Assembly (NCBI GenBank): GCA_002751075.1
Contig: NAOQ01000347.1
Location: 1 to 48,910 of the forward strand
Length of the DNA stretch: 48,910 nucleotides
From: Ichthyophonus hoferi
Taxonomy: Eukaryota; Opisthokonta; Ichthyosporea; Ichthyophonida; Ichthyophonidae
Direction: 5' to 3'
The position numbers were made by a program, and so were the translations under genes. Numbering within the stretch: position 1 is the first letter of the stretch; every line of letters begins with the position of its first letter. Below, piece by piece: positions 37,209-48,910 of the stretch. The notes beneath the pieces were generated by a model. That model saw nothing but the letters and a program-made list of their open reading frames with translations. It did not search any database and had not been told where the DNA came from.

Positions 37209-40200
37209 TTAGTGCACCAGCATCTCTACGCTCCATCTATATAGCCAGGATCTTTCCAATGGGTCTAGAGTGCGAGAGAGTATATACAGCTGTTGTAGCT
37301 CTATACCCTCCTGTTTGTCCACACACACACTGGCATTGTCCCACTGTGCGTCTACATCAGACAACCATTGGCTATCTGTCAGGGTTACCGAATAGATTAT
37401 TGGATATATATATATAGTGTAGATGATTGGGTGTGCAGATAGATTTATAGGAAAGAGGGACATTAGGAATAGATATACAAAGAATTAGAAAGAGTTGGAG
37501 GGGAAGGGATGGCTTAAGTTGTTTCTATTATATCATGCCATATCCTACCATACTATATTATATAATTCTATATCATACCATATCATATTATAGTGTAGTC
37601 TTCGTTGTACTACATAGTATCATTTATAATACATATTATAAAATATAAAATATAAATGGCGGTGGTGGTTGGTCCTACCTCGGGCCTTGACTGGAAGCTG
37701 GGCATCTAAGGAGAGGGTAGAGCGATAGTGCCAGAGGGATTCTATTGGCTGGAGGAAAGGAATCAAACTATTAGCCAATAATGAGGTAGAAGGGAAAGAC
37801 AAAGTAAGTACTACACCAGAAAATATGATTGGTTAGTGATAGGAGAAGGAGGCAGAGGACTATAGACAGATAATACAATAGGCTAATACCTATAAAAGAT
37901 ATTTGGTTGGCCGTCATCAAGAACTATCATAAATTTAACCGATCACATCCACAATAATGGGCAGGTAGCTTGTCCATTAGCTGATGAAATCAGGTTAAAA
38001 GACGCCAACCAATCGTCCATAACACGACGATAACGCAGACACACCAATGATTGGATAGTATCCACATAAAAACTTGCTACTGTCTATCACAGTACGGCAA
38101 TAAAATATAATTTGGCTAACTACCTATATCTATCTATATGTCTACCTCTATACGCATACTATAATTAATACCTTTTCTTGATACATAACCAATGGTTCCT
38201 TCCATTCATCCAGATCATCCAATAGATCTACTTCCGATTCCTTCCGATCACTCATTTGCGCCATTGTGTTTGGCGCACGAATGTATTGAGGTACCTGTCA
38301 TTGGGCAAATAAATTACCAGCTTTATTGTAGCCAATTACCTCTCCTTATATTTATGACAATTCTCCCTTTCTTATGTACATTAACCAATCCACAATTAAC
38401 ACCCATATAAGCAAGTAATAGTTTTATTTATATTTTTTAATAGGTCAATTCAACAGATTACAGAACTAGTGAGCACATTTTTATTTTTTAAAAACCCACT
38501 TCTCACCTAATCGATATTCAATGTTTCTTTTTGTTGAGAAATTTATGACATCCAATTAATCTATACCTTTTTAACAATTAAAGTTCACTACAAATAGAAA
38601 AGATCACGTAAGACAGGCTTATAGTCTATATGCTGTTTAGTACAAATCAGATTTTGGAATAAATTATAATTAATTATTATGGATAGATAATACAATTAAC
38701 TGTATAAAAGGAAGTATATTTATAACTATCTCCTAATATGGCAGTACTTACTGTATCAAGACTCTCTACTCCCATAACCACGTGGGTCCACTTATGAGGT
38801 GACATCGTGAGAGGGGAGGGATGGTGGTGGCGATTGGTTGAGTTACGATCAGGACCTGTCATGGCCAATGAACAACCAGGATATACTCTGTGCCAATAGA
38901 ATAAAAGACAGGTCACAGCAATGAATGATTATGTAAGTATTTATGTATGTATATATGTATGTAGATATGTATGAATTTAGGTATATATGTGTATGCAGTT
39001 AGTAAGAGTGAAACTACAATTCAATATCCCATATATATACATACAGACATCAGCCAATCCTTATCCACCTACCTAATGGTCCACGAACAGCAATTAGTTG
39101 ATCCTGGAATATTAATATATACAGTGGTTGCCATCCCCCGCCTATCACAAGTACTCCTACGCGTCATAAACGACACTGTCATAGCATGGGACTGACCAAT
39201 GGGTGAAAGGTCTAGATGTGTACACACACGTCCACTCGAATCAGAGAGCAGGCGGCCACCCCTACCAATAGTAGAAGGACGTGTAGAGTCAAGGGTCAGG
39301 GGGGGGGAGAGGGGGAGGGAGGAGGGGGCCTGATAGGTGGAGGGGATAAGGGAAGCTAGCTGTGATTGAATAGTGAATGAGAGTGAGAGGCGGGTAAAGA
39401 GACGATGTTTGGTGGGTGGGAATACATTCATTAAAGTTGACAGAAGGTTATTGAATAGAATAATTATAATGACTGTAGGCTACTAATCATCTGGTAGAAA
39501 ATCATGGTTAAAATATACCAGATGACGTCACAGGGGCACTAGTAATGGCCCACAATGCCTCTATCACCTGATTGGCCTCTTAACATCTACCATTACGCTA
39601 ACCAATCATTTCACCCATGTGACCATTGGGTGGTTACCTATAAAATGATTCCCAGTAACCAATAGCCTTATAGGAAGATTATGCATTTATTTATTTCTAA
39701 TAACAATTTTACTCTCTTCTACAATGAGGTTGCCCAACGATTTCCTACAAACAAATCCATAATCAACCGAGTAAACATTCTATAAAACCACGCTGAGTAT
39801 TGAAAATTTAGCACTAAACTAAGTGCTGCTATCATCGAGGCCCTACCTTCCAATGGGCTATTAGGTCAGGATGAGAGAAGGGGTGGTAGAGAGCCTCCCC
39901 CACGTGTATCTTAGCCAACCATTTGGTACCTTTAATGATTGGACAGGAGCCATGGATGGCCTGCACACATAAATTATAGCCATAGTGATTGGTCAGTAGT
40001 CAGTGAGCACATGATATGGATGGGTGAAAGGTTCCTATACATAGACTATTTTATTTTTAAAACATGACGTGCCATGCTCTGTGTATAATGTTTTCACCCT
40101 AGGTGAGGTTAAATCCGTTCAATCATATAGTAATATAAAAATGATTTTTAATGAGCTCATTACTCCAGACATTGTTTTATATTATTGGAGGAGGACATTT

Positions 40201-43200
40201 AAAAATAATACATAATTCCTTGTAGGATAAATCTACAACATGGTTCTATTGGCTAACTAAAACGGGGCTAGGTGGGGGAGGAAGAGGTTGATTGGTGGAT
40301 ATATATATAGGACCTATTATGATATAGTAGCGTAGTATGCATATATATGTGTGTGTATATGCACGTGTATCTGGCTCTATATTTAATTTCCAGTAATTCC
40401 AAGGCCACTATGACGTACCCAGGGATCTAATTGGTTGTCTAAACCATGAGAATAAAACAAAATGGCCGACCCTTTCATTGGAGACATCCTAATGACTGTA
40501 TTGTTCTGATTGGCACACACATCCTGTGTATCCCGGGGAACCAATTAATTGCTTTACATTAAGATTTAATTATACGTGGTGACAAGTTCAAAATAAAATA
40601 ATTCTTAGGATTGAGTAAATTATAAGAGAATAATTGACTGTAAAATATAATGTTAAGCATGGAAATGATAAAATACCATAACAAAACCTAAAAATAACTT
40701 CATCAATAGGCGTTGGGCATATATATTTTAAAAGGCATATTGGCCAATAGAATACAACTAGGTGGTGTTTTGAACCAATAAAATAGCAATAAAATTATTT
40801 AGTAGTATCACACTAAAAACATACATGCATTAGATCTAACAATCCATTTGTAAATCATTCTTGATTTCTATTGATCTATAATTTCTTTTATATAAATTCC
40901 ATTTTCATTCAATCATCTTTGTGTTCCGGCAGTATAACATTGTAACTTTAGTTTTCATTAAAATATTAATCATGTTTGGAATAGTAATTATATCTCATTA
41001 ACCACGTTGATACTATATAGGTATATATACATGCATATATATGATTTCAATTAAATATGATATGGGGCTATGAACGCAATTGTTTATTTATAAAAAAATA
41101 CTAGGCCACACAGAGTTTCTTTATAAAATTTAAATAGATATATAAATGGATATGAGTTAGTAGAAGCCAATGATATACGTTTGCTAAGAGTCGCAGAAAG
41201 AGGTATGTGTGTTAGTATAAAATTTAATGGCCCAATGACAATCACCGTAAAGCACTGTGTGGCTGCATGCAGGGCAGACGAAGGGTTGCCATATCGGGAC
41301 GACCCATTAGCCAATAGGAGAGGGAAAATAGTTTCACCACCTTCCTCCACATTTGATAGGAGGATTATCAGGGTAGCAATACGACTACTTCCATCTTTCA
41401 GGGGGGTCTCATAGTGCGGGTGGTGGAACTCTAAGGGGACATAGATAAATAAAGAGAGATATAGCAGATACATAGTATACTATTGAAGGACAATCCTACT
41501 ACACGATCATATTATTCTAGATATGGAACGAGTCTTGATTGATATCTTCCCTTGATTAGTAAACAATACATAACGTGCCTGTTAATTAATAGGTTAATAC
41601 CGTCCAATTACACTGAACAGGCTATATTTACTTATAGACATTCGAGGTCTTAAAATGGTAGCCAATAAATAATTTGGTGAAAAAGTTTCAATACCAAGTT
41701 AAAGCATTAAAATAAAATAAATCAATAATCTTCCAATTCAAAAGCACAAATAAAATCATAAAAAATAAAGTAAACACCACCCCCACCTTTAAGAGAGGGC
41801 CCTTCGACCTCCTGATATCTCTCAATAATCATTGGTTGTAGGTATCCTTTAGGTATCATGGTGATCTCTGATAAGCGGGTTTTAGATCTCTGTACTGCCA
41901 GATCATCCTCCTGTACGATTAGATTATGAGGGAAAGTGATGTTGTGATCGGAGGAGGTAAATATTACTTTATAAGGACAGGGCTACAGAAATTGGTCTAA
42001 AGTATATACTATAGCTACAGGAAATATGATTGGATAACGTGGAAAAGGGGTTATGATGATACGGTATAATAGCATAATAATATAACAATATAATAGTATA
42101 ATAGTATTCCAGTATAGCAGTATAACGGTATATAATATAGCACGCATACATATAAAGAAAGCTCAGTATTGCCCACGTGCAAATAACAATAAACCAAAGA
42201 GAATCAATCATAATACACCAATAAAAATATAATAGTAGCCAGGGTAATAGATGAATTAATAGAGACTACTAGCATAAGAGGTAGAGATAAAGACACCTGT
42301 TGATTGGTCAATGTATATCTCGACCCATGATTGGCTTCCTCCCCTGGAATGGAATGTAGATGACCGGGGTAGGTAAGGTATTTCTGTTGGTAGGGTGCGC
42401 CTAGAGCCTGTACAAAGAATGATGAGATTGGTACAAAGTCATTATAGTTTACCTTTTATAGCTCGAGGTTTAGTGAGATTTACAATGCTATTTATGGTTA
42501 TAGCAAGAGAGAGTGCAAATGGTATGAGCCAATCATTTGCTGTTATATAAGAAAGTTATAATCTATCTATCATGTTACATACACATCAATACACTTTATA
42601 AACCTATAAATGGAAATAACATTTAAATTTAAATGGTGAGAACCAATCATTCTAATAAATCAAAAAAAATCAAATTAGTAGCTAGGGCCTGACTAATTAT
42701 GACGTAATATCGGCTAATGACATACCACACTGACACATTTCCCAATGATTACATTGTTTCATTTGATTGGGTGCAATTAATAGCAACATAACACCTACCA
42801 CTAATTTATCACAGTCTTGGTCTGAGAGAAGCTTTGGAAAGTAGAATATCCTTGGATTATTACTAATGACTTGATAATGGTGGAAGTCAAATGATTGGTT
42901 GGCTGTTGATGTCACGTGATTATCTTCTGTATTGTTTATCTTACTGCTCAAGAGCGAAAGGGGCGTTGGGCCAATAGACATAAAAAAAAGGCAGTTATTG
43001 TCTTAAGTATGTATTACTAGCTTATTAATAGCATTGGTTGAATTAATTAATTACTTATCAGATAATTAAGTAATCCATATACAGAAATATCTATTTGGGA
43101 ACTATAAAGGGTTTCTTCTGTGACAGTTATAATACGGAATAAAATGTTTCATTTTTACTTAATTATTTGCTTGTAATTGCAACTGCCATCTATAATAGGT

Positions 43201-44963
43201 AACATAATAATAATAAATGTCATGATAAATACAACACAGTAAGATAAAAACTACAACATAGTAAAATAAAAACTACAACATAGTAAATTAATAACTACAA
43301 TATAGTAAATTAATAACTACAATATAGTAAATTAATAACTACAATATAGTAAATTAATAACTACAACATAGTAAAATAATAACTACAACATAGTAAATTA
43401 ATAACTACAATATAGTAAATTAATAACTACAACATAGTAGGATAAAAACTACAACATAGTAAGATGAAAACCACAGCATAGTAAAATAACAACTACAACA
43501 TAGTAAGATAAAAACCACAACATAGTAAAACAATAACTACAACATAGCAAGATAAAAACTACAAAATAGTAAAATAATAACTACAACATAGTAAGAAAAT
43601 AACTACAACATAGTAAAATAATAACTACAACATAGTAAGATAATAGTAACTCACCCGTGCATTAATTCTGAATCTATGATGACATTTTCCTGGAAATAAT
43701 AATCTGATATTAGTCCAATAGGACACGGTGCTTCAATGCAGAACTTTGACAATTCTATATTAGCCAATTAGCTATGCTATACATGCACATTCAAATACCA
43801 CTTTATTTTTAAGGATTGATTAACTACCAATAAGAAAGAAGCTACAGAGTTGGGGAATATCTACTCAATGGTGATAACAACTCAGAATGCAACATTAAAA
43901 ATTAAAATACCAAAAAGGCAATAACGGGTGTCGTCAAAAAAGTATAGCAAATCACAACTATTGGTTAACCTGAGCCAATGGTTGAAGGGTACCCTAAAGA
44001 GGTAACATGTATAATTGGACTAAACAGAAGGTATATGAAGTGATATATAAAACTGATGAGTATTATGTATTCAAGACAACGTCAATGTACTTGGGTGTAT
44101 TGATACTAAGTATATAAAGGAATATACGTATTTACTCAATAAAAATCTGAAGGTAGGTTTTAAGGTATTTTAAAAACTACGATTTCTCACATTTTGTTTA
44201 CGTTTTGAAGCTTTCATACATATATTATAGTGGGATTAAATTTTTATATATATACTAAAACCATACATTGTAGTTCATTAAATATATAAAACGTTATGAA
44301 GCCTGTACCAAATATTTAAATTATACTTCCCTTTAACAAATTGCTCTTTATTATCTGCTTTTATTTAAATGTACAGTATAAAAAGGGCACAAATAAAGAA
44401 ATTTTGCTAATTTTAATGCACACATTTTAACTTTATATGAATAAAAACAAGCAGTATAAGCCAATGATAAATGGCAAGAGGAAATTAACTGTCCAATAGA
44501 AGAGTGATATAGTTAAGTAGATAAGAACAAAAAAAAAATAGCAAAGATATATATGCAAAAAACAAACACAAAACAATGAATAGAAAAAAGTAGTTGTTAT
44601 TCCATCTGCTATCTTCATATTTATATTGTCGCATATATATACACTAAGATTTGTGGCCTATTCTGAAGCATTAGTTTAGTTAAGATAATGAGGTAGGTTC
44701 TTTCATAATATTAATATTAACGGCACAATATATACAGTAGACCCTAATGGGAAGCCACTCTCTAACACACTAACCTGTGTGTTTCTATTGCCGGGGAACA
44801 TTTCTATTATATTACGGTATGCATTCTTTGCTACCTGCGGTACAGACCCGCATAGATTGTCCAACTTATCACAATGATTACTCTCTATCCATTGTGTCCC
44901 TGCAATGGCAGTAGGGATATAGAGTAGAACAGGGACGACTATTACAGTTAGAAAAAATACCAT
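37209..44963 (-). CDS. secreted prolyl 4-hydroxylase with laminin-G-like C-terminal region
   Basis: This is a 2-oxoglutarate/Fe(II) oxygenase of the prolyl 4-hydroxylase class, expected to hydroxylate proline in secretory-pathway proteins. Fifteen exons: 44963-44775, 43689-43655, 42943-42799, 42407-42297, 41982-41787, 41430-41246, 40523-40419, 39960-39847, 39329-39073, 38887-38752, 38294-38172, 38083-38041, 37923-37890, 37767-37679, 37375-37209 (642 residues). Phases agree; exon 12 is the least sure. Residues 1-22 are a signal peptide (MVFFLTVIVVPVLLYIPTAI). The domain opens with NNPRIFYFPKLLSDQDCDKL. Iron ligands are His231-x-Glu233 (HPHYE; most relatives have HxD) and His325 (AIHGSCP). Lys335 (KGTKW) should bind 2-oxoglutarate, ten residues on as in animal enzymes. 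RIATLIILLSNVEEGGETIF and KGSAILFY are family blocks. A Pro/Ser linker follows, then a laminin-G/ConA-like region (MTVSFMT..TTVYINIPG..HKWTHVVMG) and a tail with no recognised domain, ending MLVH. No C-terminal HDEL signal is seen, so it may be exported. Confidence 0.85.
39533..39540. promoter_or_regulatory. CRE palindrome TGACGTCA in intron 8
   Basis: A perfect CREB/ATF palindrome in the intron between exons 8 and 9 of the prolyl 4-hydroxylase gene, with ATTGG/CCAAT words around it. Chance occurrence is possible. Confidence 0.25.
43228..43649. repeat. 22-bp minisatellite, about 19 copies
   Basis: Head-to-tail units of the form AACTACAACATAGTAAAATAAT, period 22 bp. Variants (ATAG/TATAG, AAATTAAT, AAGATAAA) are partly clustered, which shows local spread of copies. 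It fills the left part of intron 2 of the prolyl 4-hydroxylase gene and ends 6 bp from the exon 2 donor. Confidence 0.95.
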
Positions 44964-45945
44964 GGTGACGAAGTGCGTGTTTAGTTATCATACACCAACA
45001 TGTAGGAATGAAGGTGTTTCTTTACCACATATAGAGCTGTGCTTTAGATAGAGGTATATACTAACTATATTGGAAAGGTAATTAAATAACGGGGGGGTGT
45101 AACTGGGGGTGTATAGTGAGTTGAAGTATGCTATTACTTTCATCAGTATAGCTTAAATAAAATAATTTAATATATTAGGTTGGGTTAACGAATTAGTACC
45201 AAGTTAGGAAGAAATAATAATAAGAGACCAAAAGAATATAATGGTTATGTAGATCAATTGGTTATTATTTTGGCGATCAGTCTGATAGCTGTTGATATGC
45301 ATGATATTCAACGAACCAGTATATAATACTGAAAATTTGTCATTCAATGCAGTGCGATCTCTAATATTATATATAAGATTATCCAATGAAATGCTATACA
45401 CCATTATATATAATGTTTATAGCTAAGCCTATAGGGGTCTTTCCTTTGGCAAATCAAACGCCATAATATTTCTGCCAACCAATAAATGGCTCTGCAGCTT
45501 GGGCTGGTGGTGCTACCACATTCCATTCGTTTCATATACAAGTACAGTGCCATCGCCTATAACTATGTATAAGTTTATAAACTAAAATAAATTTTAATGT
45601 TTGCATATATAAATACTTTTTATTTTTATTTTTATATTCAAGCCACAATATAGTCATAATCTTATTTTTTTTTTCCCTCCCTGTTTTCTGGCCAACGCGA
45701 AGTAAATATGACGCCATCACACCCAATTTCGACGTACACTCATCTAAGAATAAATATTGTATATCAATTAACAAGTACATGGTTGATATATCCAGATATT
45801 ATAGATTGTTATGGTATTACAATCTTGTAGAAAGAAAAGCCATAATATTACTTTTTCGAAAGTCGAACTAACTTTCCCGCGTCTTTTTAATCTATAAGAT
45901 AGACAGACACATTTTAATTTAGACTTTCGTATACGTGTCGCAATC
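44964..45945. other. upstream region, no firm gene
   Basis: The right part of this stretch should hold the promoter of the prolyl 4-hydroxylase gene. A 66-codon minus-strand frame (45404-45204) starts MVYSISLDNLIYNIRDRTAL and has a partly coding look, but no family or splice context supports it. Confidence 0.4.
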
Positions 45946-46197
45946 TTAGTCTTGGGAGGAATCTTCCTCCAAGGTTGTTGTTGACCTTAGACTACCCCCA
46001 GAGGTGAAATTGGTTAAATTGAAATCGTCCGGTAAAAAAGTTTCAAAGGGAACTTGATTCTCGATTGATCATTTTAATTCAGTAAGAAGGTCTACCTTAA
46101 CCTTCTTATTTTTTCTTGTGGACCGCTCGGTGGTGATGAGAGTTAGTACAAATTTGCGTTTCGTACAGTTGTTGTCAAAGAATGCATTGCTGGACAT
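45946..46197 (-). pseudogene. small reading frame with one in-frame UGA, unidentified
   Basis: From ATG at 46197 the frame reads MSSNAFFDNNCTKRKFVLTL then ITTERSTRKNKKVKVDLLTE-LK, meets a TGA at 46071-46069, and goes on in the same frame as SIENQVPFETFLPDDFNLTN then FTSGGSLRSTTTLEEDSSQD to TAA at 45946. Both halves have balanced, charged composition unlike translated AT-rich DNA. Either it is a recently broken gene of 83 codons, a 42-residue protein followed by chance, or a stop read through or recoded. An intron that would remove the TGA is only 36 bp, much shorter than others here. No family is recognised. Confidence 0.35.
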
Positions 46198-46965
46198 AAC
46201 ACACAATAAACAATAAATATCAATTAGATGTTTAAACAAATTCAAAACATAACAATTTTCCTTATGGGTTTATTTTTTCAGCCGGCGATTCTAGACCCGA
46301 GTCTTGGTTATATACTTTCCCTATTTACTTACGGACCGGCCCGTTTTATCAAAAAGACATGTCTTGGGTTAATTCCATAAGCTGGCTTATCTAAATAAGG
46401 ATTTCCCTACCAATTAAATATATCATATCAAGTGTCGCACTACTGGACTAATGAGTTTAACATAAAGGGTCATTAAATGATTATTCTATTCCCATACTGA
46501 TGTAAAAATTATAATTACTCGGTTCTAAAAACACCTAAATATATGCCCGTAAATGCAAGGCTAATACCAGCCTGATATAACAACACATACGAACTAGTAT
46601 GCAGAAAAATAAGGTAATTCACGTAAGAAGAAAGACATATATATATATATATATAATATGTTGCACAGTATTTGAGCCGATTATGCTATTCGTCTAGATC
46701 TTGGAGATCCCCCATGGATAATTTATTCTCGTTTGATTTAAGATTTTATCCAGATAAGATCAGGGAATTCTAGTGAGCCTCAGTGATCTTTTGTGAATTG
46801 TATTAGCCAATAAGGATCTTTACGATCGGTCCCATTTAGGGTTTAGGATACTATGCGGGTGTTGCCCAAAATTAACACGAGGATTTAACAAAGGTCAGGA
46901 AAGGATAAAAGGAACAAAAACAACTAATAATAAATACTGCTCTCAGTCGTCAATATTCACGATCT
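46198..46965. other. intergenic, no gene seen
   Basis: Mixed AT-rich DNA with a short TA run near 46636-46660; no coding frame recognised. Confidence 0.5.
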
Positions 46966-48120
46966 AGTTTAGGTACTTTGTTTTGTCCATTTTGTGTCTA
47001 GCGTTATCAAAGAAGTTGAACTGGATAATCTAGATACTTTATTAGAAGGCCAACTAGTTGAGTCTAGTGCTGATTCTTCTGATAGTAATAATATTATAAC
47101 TATATACACAGCCACAATTACATTTCAGTTATTACATATACAATACATTACCAAGTAAAAATTTAAAAACTTCTATATCTATTAATAAACAGAGGAAGAT
47201 TTAAGAGCAACTAGCTAGAGCTTTAGCATGTTCTTTACCCGACGATAACAGCCAGATATAACTCGGTACAACATATACTAGTCCTATTCTCAACATTTCT
47301 TTATCTTTGTATGTTAGATTTTTTTACAGGTATTATTATTGTTATTGCTTCTAGTTACAATAGTAAATCATTGTATTTGGTGTAGTATGCCGCCAAGATT
47401 GTATAGCTTAATAGCAGGTCCCTACCTAGTATAAGTAATAGATGATGGGCGATAGGACAAATACTACCCGAGACAGACCAGAGAAAATAACCATGTCATG
47501 CCCACTTGCCCATCTGTTTGTTCTACATATAAGGAATTATATTTTTTTCAATTTGTTATATCCACTTGGCGGGTACGTAGATATTAAATATTTCAAGATA
47601 GGCTATATTCGCCGTGTATGCCTGCATTATGCCCCAGCCGGGAATGCATGTCGCTCCTTGTGTATATGATTAGAAGACTACACATATTCTTAATAAACTA
47701 GTCAATATACACTTAAAAGCACAACCGGCATATTGCACAGACAATTGCATAATGGATATAACACAGTCCTATTAGTTAGGGAGCCAAGAACAATTATTAT
47801 CAATAACCCATCATTTGATAACGATTACTAGCTCCAAGTAATATAAAACGTTGACCATTGGGGCCTAACCCATTATAATAATCGGTGTGATCAACTATAT
47901 ACTATAACAATAGCCGAGTTAAAACCAGAGTAAACGAGTGAATTAATGATATTTCCGCCTTCAAGGTGGATACAAACAGCCAGTTGACACCTACACTGTG
48001 TAGTCCTAACAATCGAGTCCAATACTATACAGGACACTTAATATATATCTTACAGTCAACAACTATTGGACAATGTTGTTTACATCATGAAATGAATGAT
48101 AGTTTTGAATTACTATGATT
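46966..48120 (+). pseudogene. decayed coding-like region, unidentified
   Basis: Three plus-strand stretches look coding. At 46970-47157, after a tagtttag acceptor-like site, comes VIKEVELDNLDTLLEGQLVE then SSADSSDSNNIITIYTATIT. At 47442-47669 is an ATG frame starting MMGDRTNTTRDRPEKITMSC. At about 47900-48113 is SRVKTRVNE.. with KVDTNSQLTPTLCSPNNRVQ and YYTGHLIYILQSTTIGQCCL. The pieces are separated by interruptions and frame changes, so no intact product is made across the region. I do not recognise the family. Confidence 0.3.
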
Positions 48121-48910
48121 TAGTAGGTAGGATATTTATCCTTTATTTCAGGATAAATGGAATTTTTTCCCAATATTATTTACAGTCCGGTTTGTACCAT
48201 TATTATGTTATTTATGGTGTACTTTATAAAGCAACGATAAAATTTATTAATTTTTTTACAAAATTATGTACATAATATTTATATTATAAGATATAATAAT
48301 ATCTACAATAGTCTTTACAATGTTTGTTATACAAAATCATATATTATTATGCATATTGTTATTTCTATTTTTAGTTATATTATTATTTACAATATAACAA
48401 TATAATATATGTATATTATTACACCTAATTGCAAGTACAAATTCTAGCCCGAACATATTAATTAGTATTATTATAGTATTATAGTATTATATTATTATAT
48501 TACAAATATAGTGTTATATTATTATTGGAGTATAATACTAGTATTATAGTATTATATTATTATATACCCAAGGGTGGTAGTAGCAACTAGGAAATAACTA
48601 GAAACATTACTTATTTTGTCGGTAAACTCTACCGTTACAGTACTAGCTATGGTAGGAATCCGCTTTAATCTTGCCTATACTAACACGAATATTGTCCAAA
48701 CAGGACTATTGACGCGTCACCTCTGTTGTCTTTATATATAAATATATAAATATATAAATATATAAATATATAGATCACTGTTTACCCTCTATTACTCTTA
48801 CCAAATATCAATATCTTCTTTTTGTTGAAGGATGTATTCATACATAAATTCATAAACATACAGTATACATACATTTATGATATATATAGATCTATACCTA
48901 CATATCTACC
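48121..48910. other. AT-rich right edge, no gene seen
   Basis: Very AT-rich DNA with irregular TATTATAG repeats (about 48470-48565) and no coding frame. Confidence 0.6.
48731..48771. repeat. (AATATATA)5 microsatellite
   Basis: Five copies of an 8-bp AT-only unit. Confidence 0.9.

Noticed and set aside
39069-39431. Reading 39431-39069 as one uninterrupted protein starting at the ATG near 39431.
   Set aside because: The part before 39329 ends in a pyrimidine-rich tract and CAG acceptor. The exon 9 phase fits the P4H gene, so the upstream codons are intron.
41181-41414. Plus-strand frame across 41181-41414.
   Set aside because: It is antisense to exon 6 of the prolyl 4-hydroxylase gene, which carries the GGET block.
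19963-46197. Idea that UGA is a sense codon in this nuclear genome, since two coding-like frames (M13 copy and the 46 kb frame) contain it and none of the firm genes stops at UGA.
   Set aside because: The firm genes use UGG for Trp throughout, including at conserved sites (KGTKW, SH3 Trp, RAD50 SNW), and show no internal UGA. The M13 copy is damaged in other ways. Five firm stops (TAA, TAG) are too few to prove UGA is avoided.
1-48910. tRNA and rRNA genes, snoRNA clusters, CRISPR arrays and bacterial operons.
   Set aside because: I looked for B-box-like GGTTCGAATCC, rRNA-like blocks and spaced repeats. Only simple microsatellites, the 22-bp minisatellite and the ~40-bp degenerate repeat were found.

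Overview
The window is nuclear DNA from an intron-rich, AT-rich eukaryote. Introns follow GT..AG with GTAAGT/GTGAGT/GTAGGT-like donors. Exons stand out as islands richer in G and C, and untranslated DNA is full of TATTA-type, TA, CA and CATA microsatellites. The gene set (RAD50, ribosomal protein L36, RidA, a secreted prolyl 4-hydroxylase, an M13 metallopeptidase relative, tandem SH3 domains) fits an opisthokont or holozoan protist, or possibly an early-branching animal. The species cannot be named from sequence alone. There are no bacterial operons, CRISPR arrays, rRNA genes or convincing tRNA genes.

Layout. 60-2602 (-): the 5' six exons of RAD50, cut by the left window edge. About 4590-5770 (+): a decayed, unidentified coding relic. 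7739-8682 (-): two-exon RPL36. About 9490-10340 (+): a second coding relic. 12349-12645 (-): an intact 98-residue single-exon ORF. 14397-14575 (+): a short coding-like stretch. 16060-17324 (+): a four-exon secreted protein with a Thr/Ser-rich stalk and a GPI-signal-like tail. 19963-21185 (-): the C-terminal part of an M13 peptidase-like pseudogene holding an assembly gap that looks false. About 21690-22196 (+): a broken Ty1/copia fossil. 23428-26896 (+): a five-exon protein with about seven membrane segments and two C-terminal SH3 domains. 30454-31002 (-): a CUB-like secreted exon without a visible start. 31733-31963 (-): a small ORF. 32482-32677: a long fold-back. 33185-33430 (+): coding-like pieces behind a CRE/CCAAT promoter-like stretch. 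34490-36487 (+): four-exon RidA. 37209-44963 (-): a fifteen-exon secreted prolyl 4-hydroxylase with a laminin-G-like C-terminal region and a 22-bp minisatellite in intron 2. 45946-46197 (-): a small reading frame interrupted once by UGA. 46966-48120 (+): more decayed coding-like DNA.

The genes do not form a pathway. They are a mix of housekeeping functions (DNA repair, ribosome, metabolite repair) and cell-surface or secretory functions. The most novel features are the polytopic membrane protein with tandem SH3 domains, which resembles fungal Sho1 in layout only, and the prolyl 4-hydroxylase fused to a laminin-G-like region. Splice models were worked out by hand, using reading-phase continuity from exon to exon as the main check.
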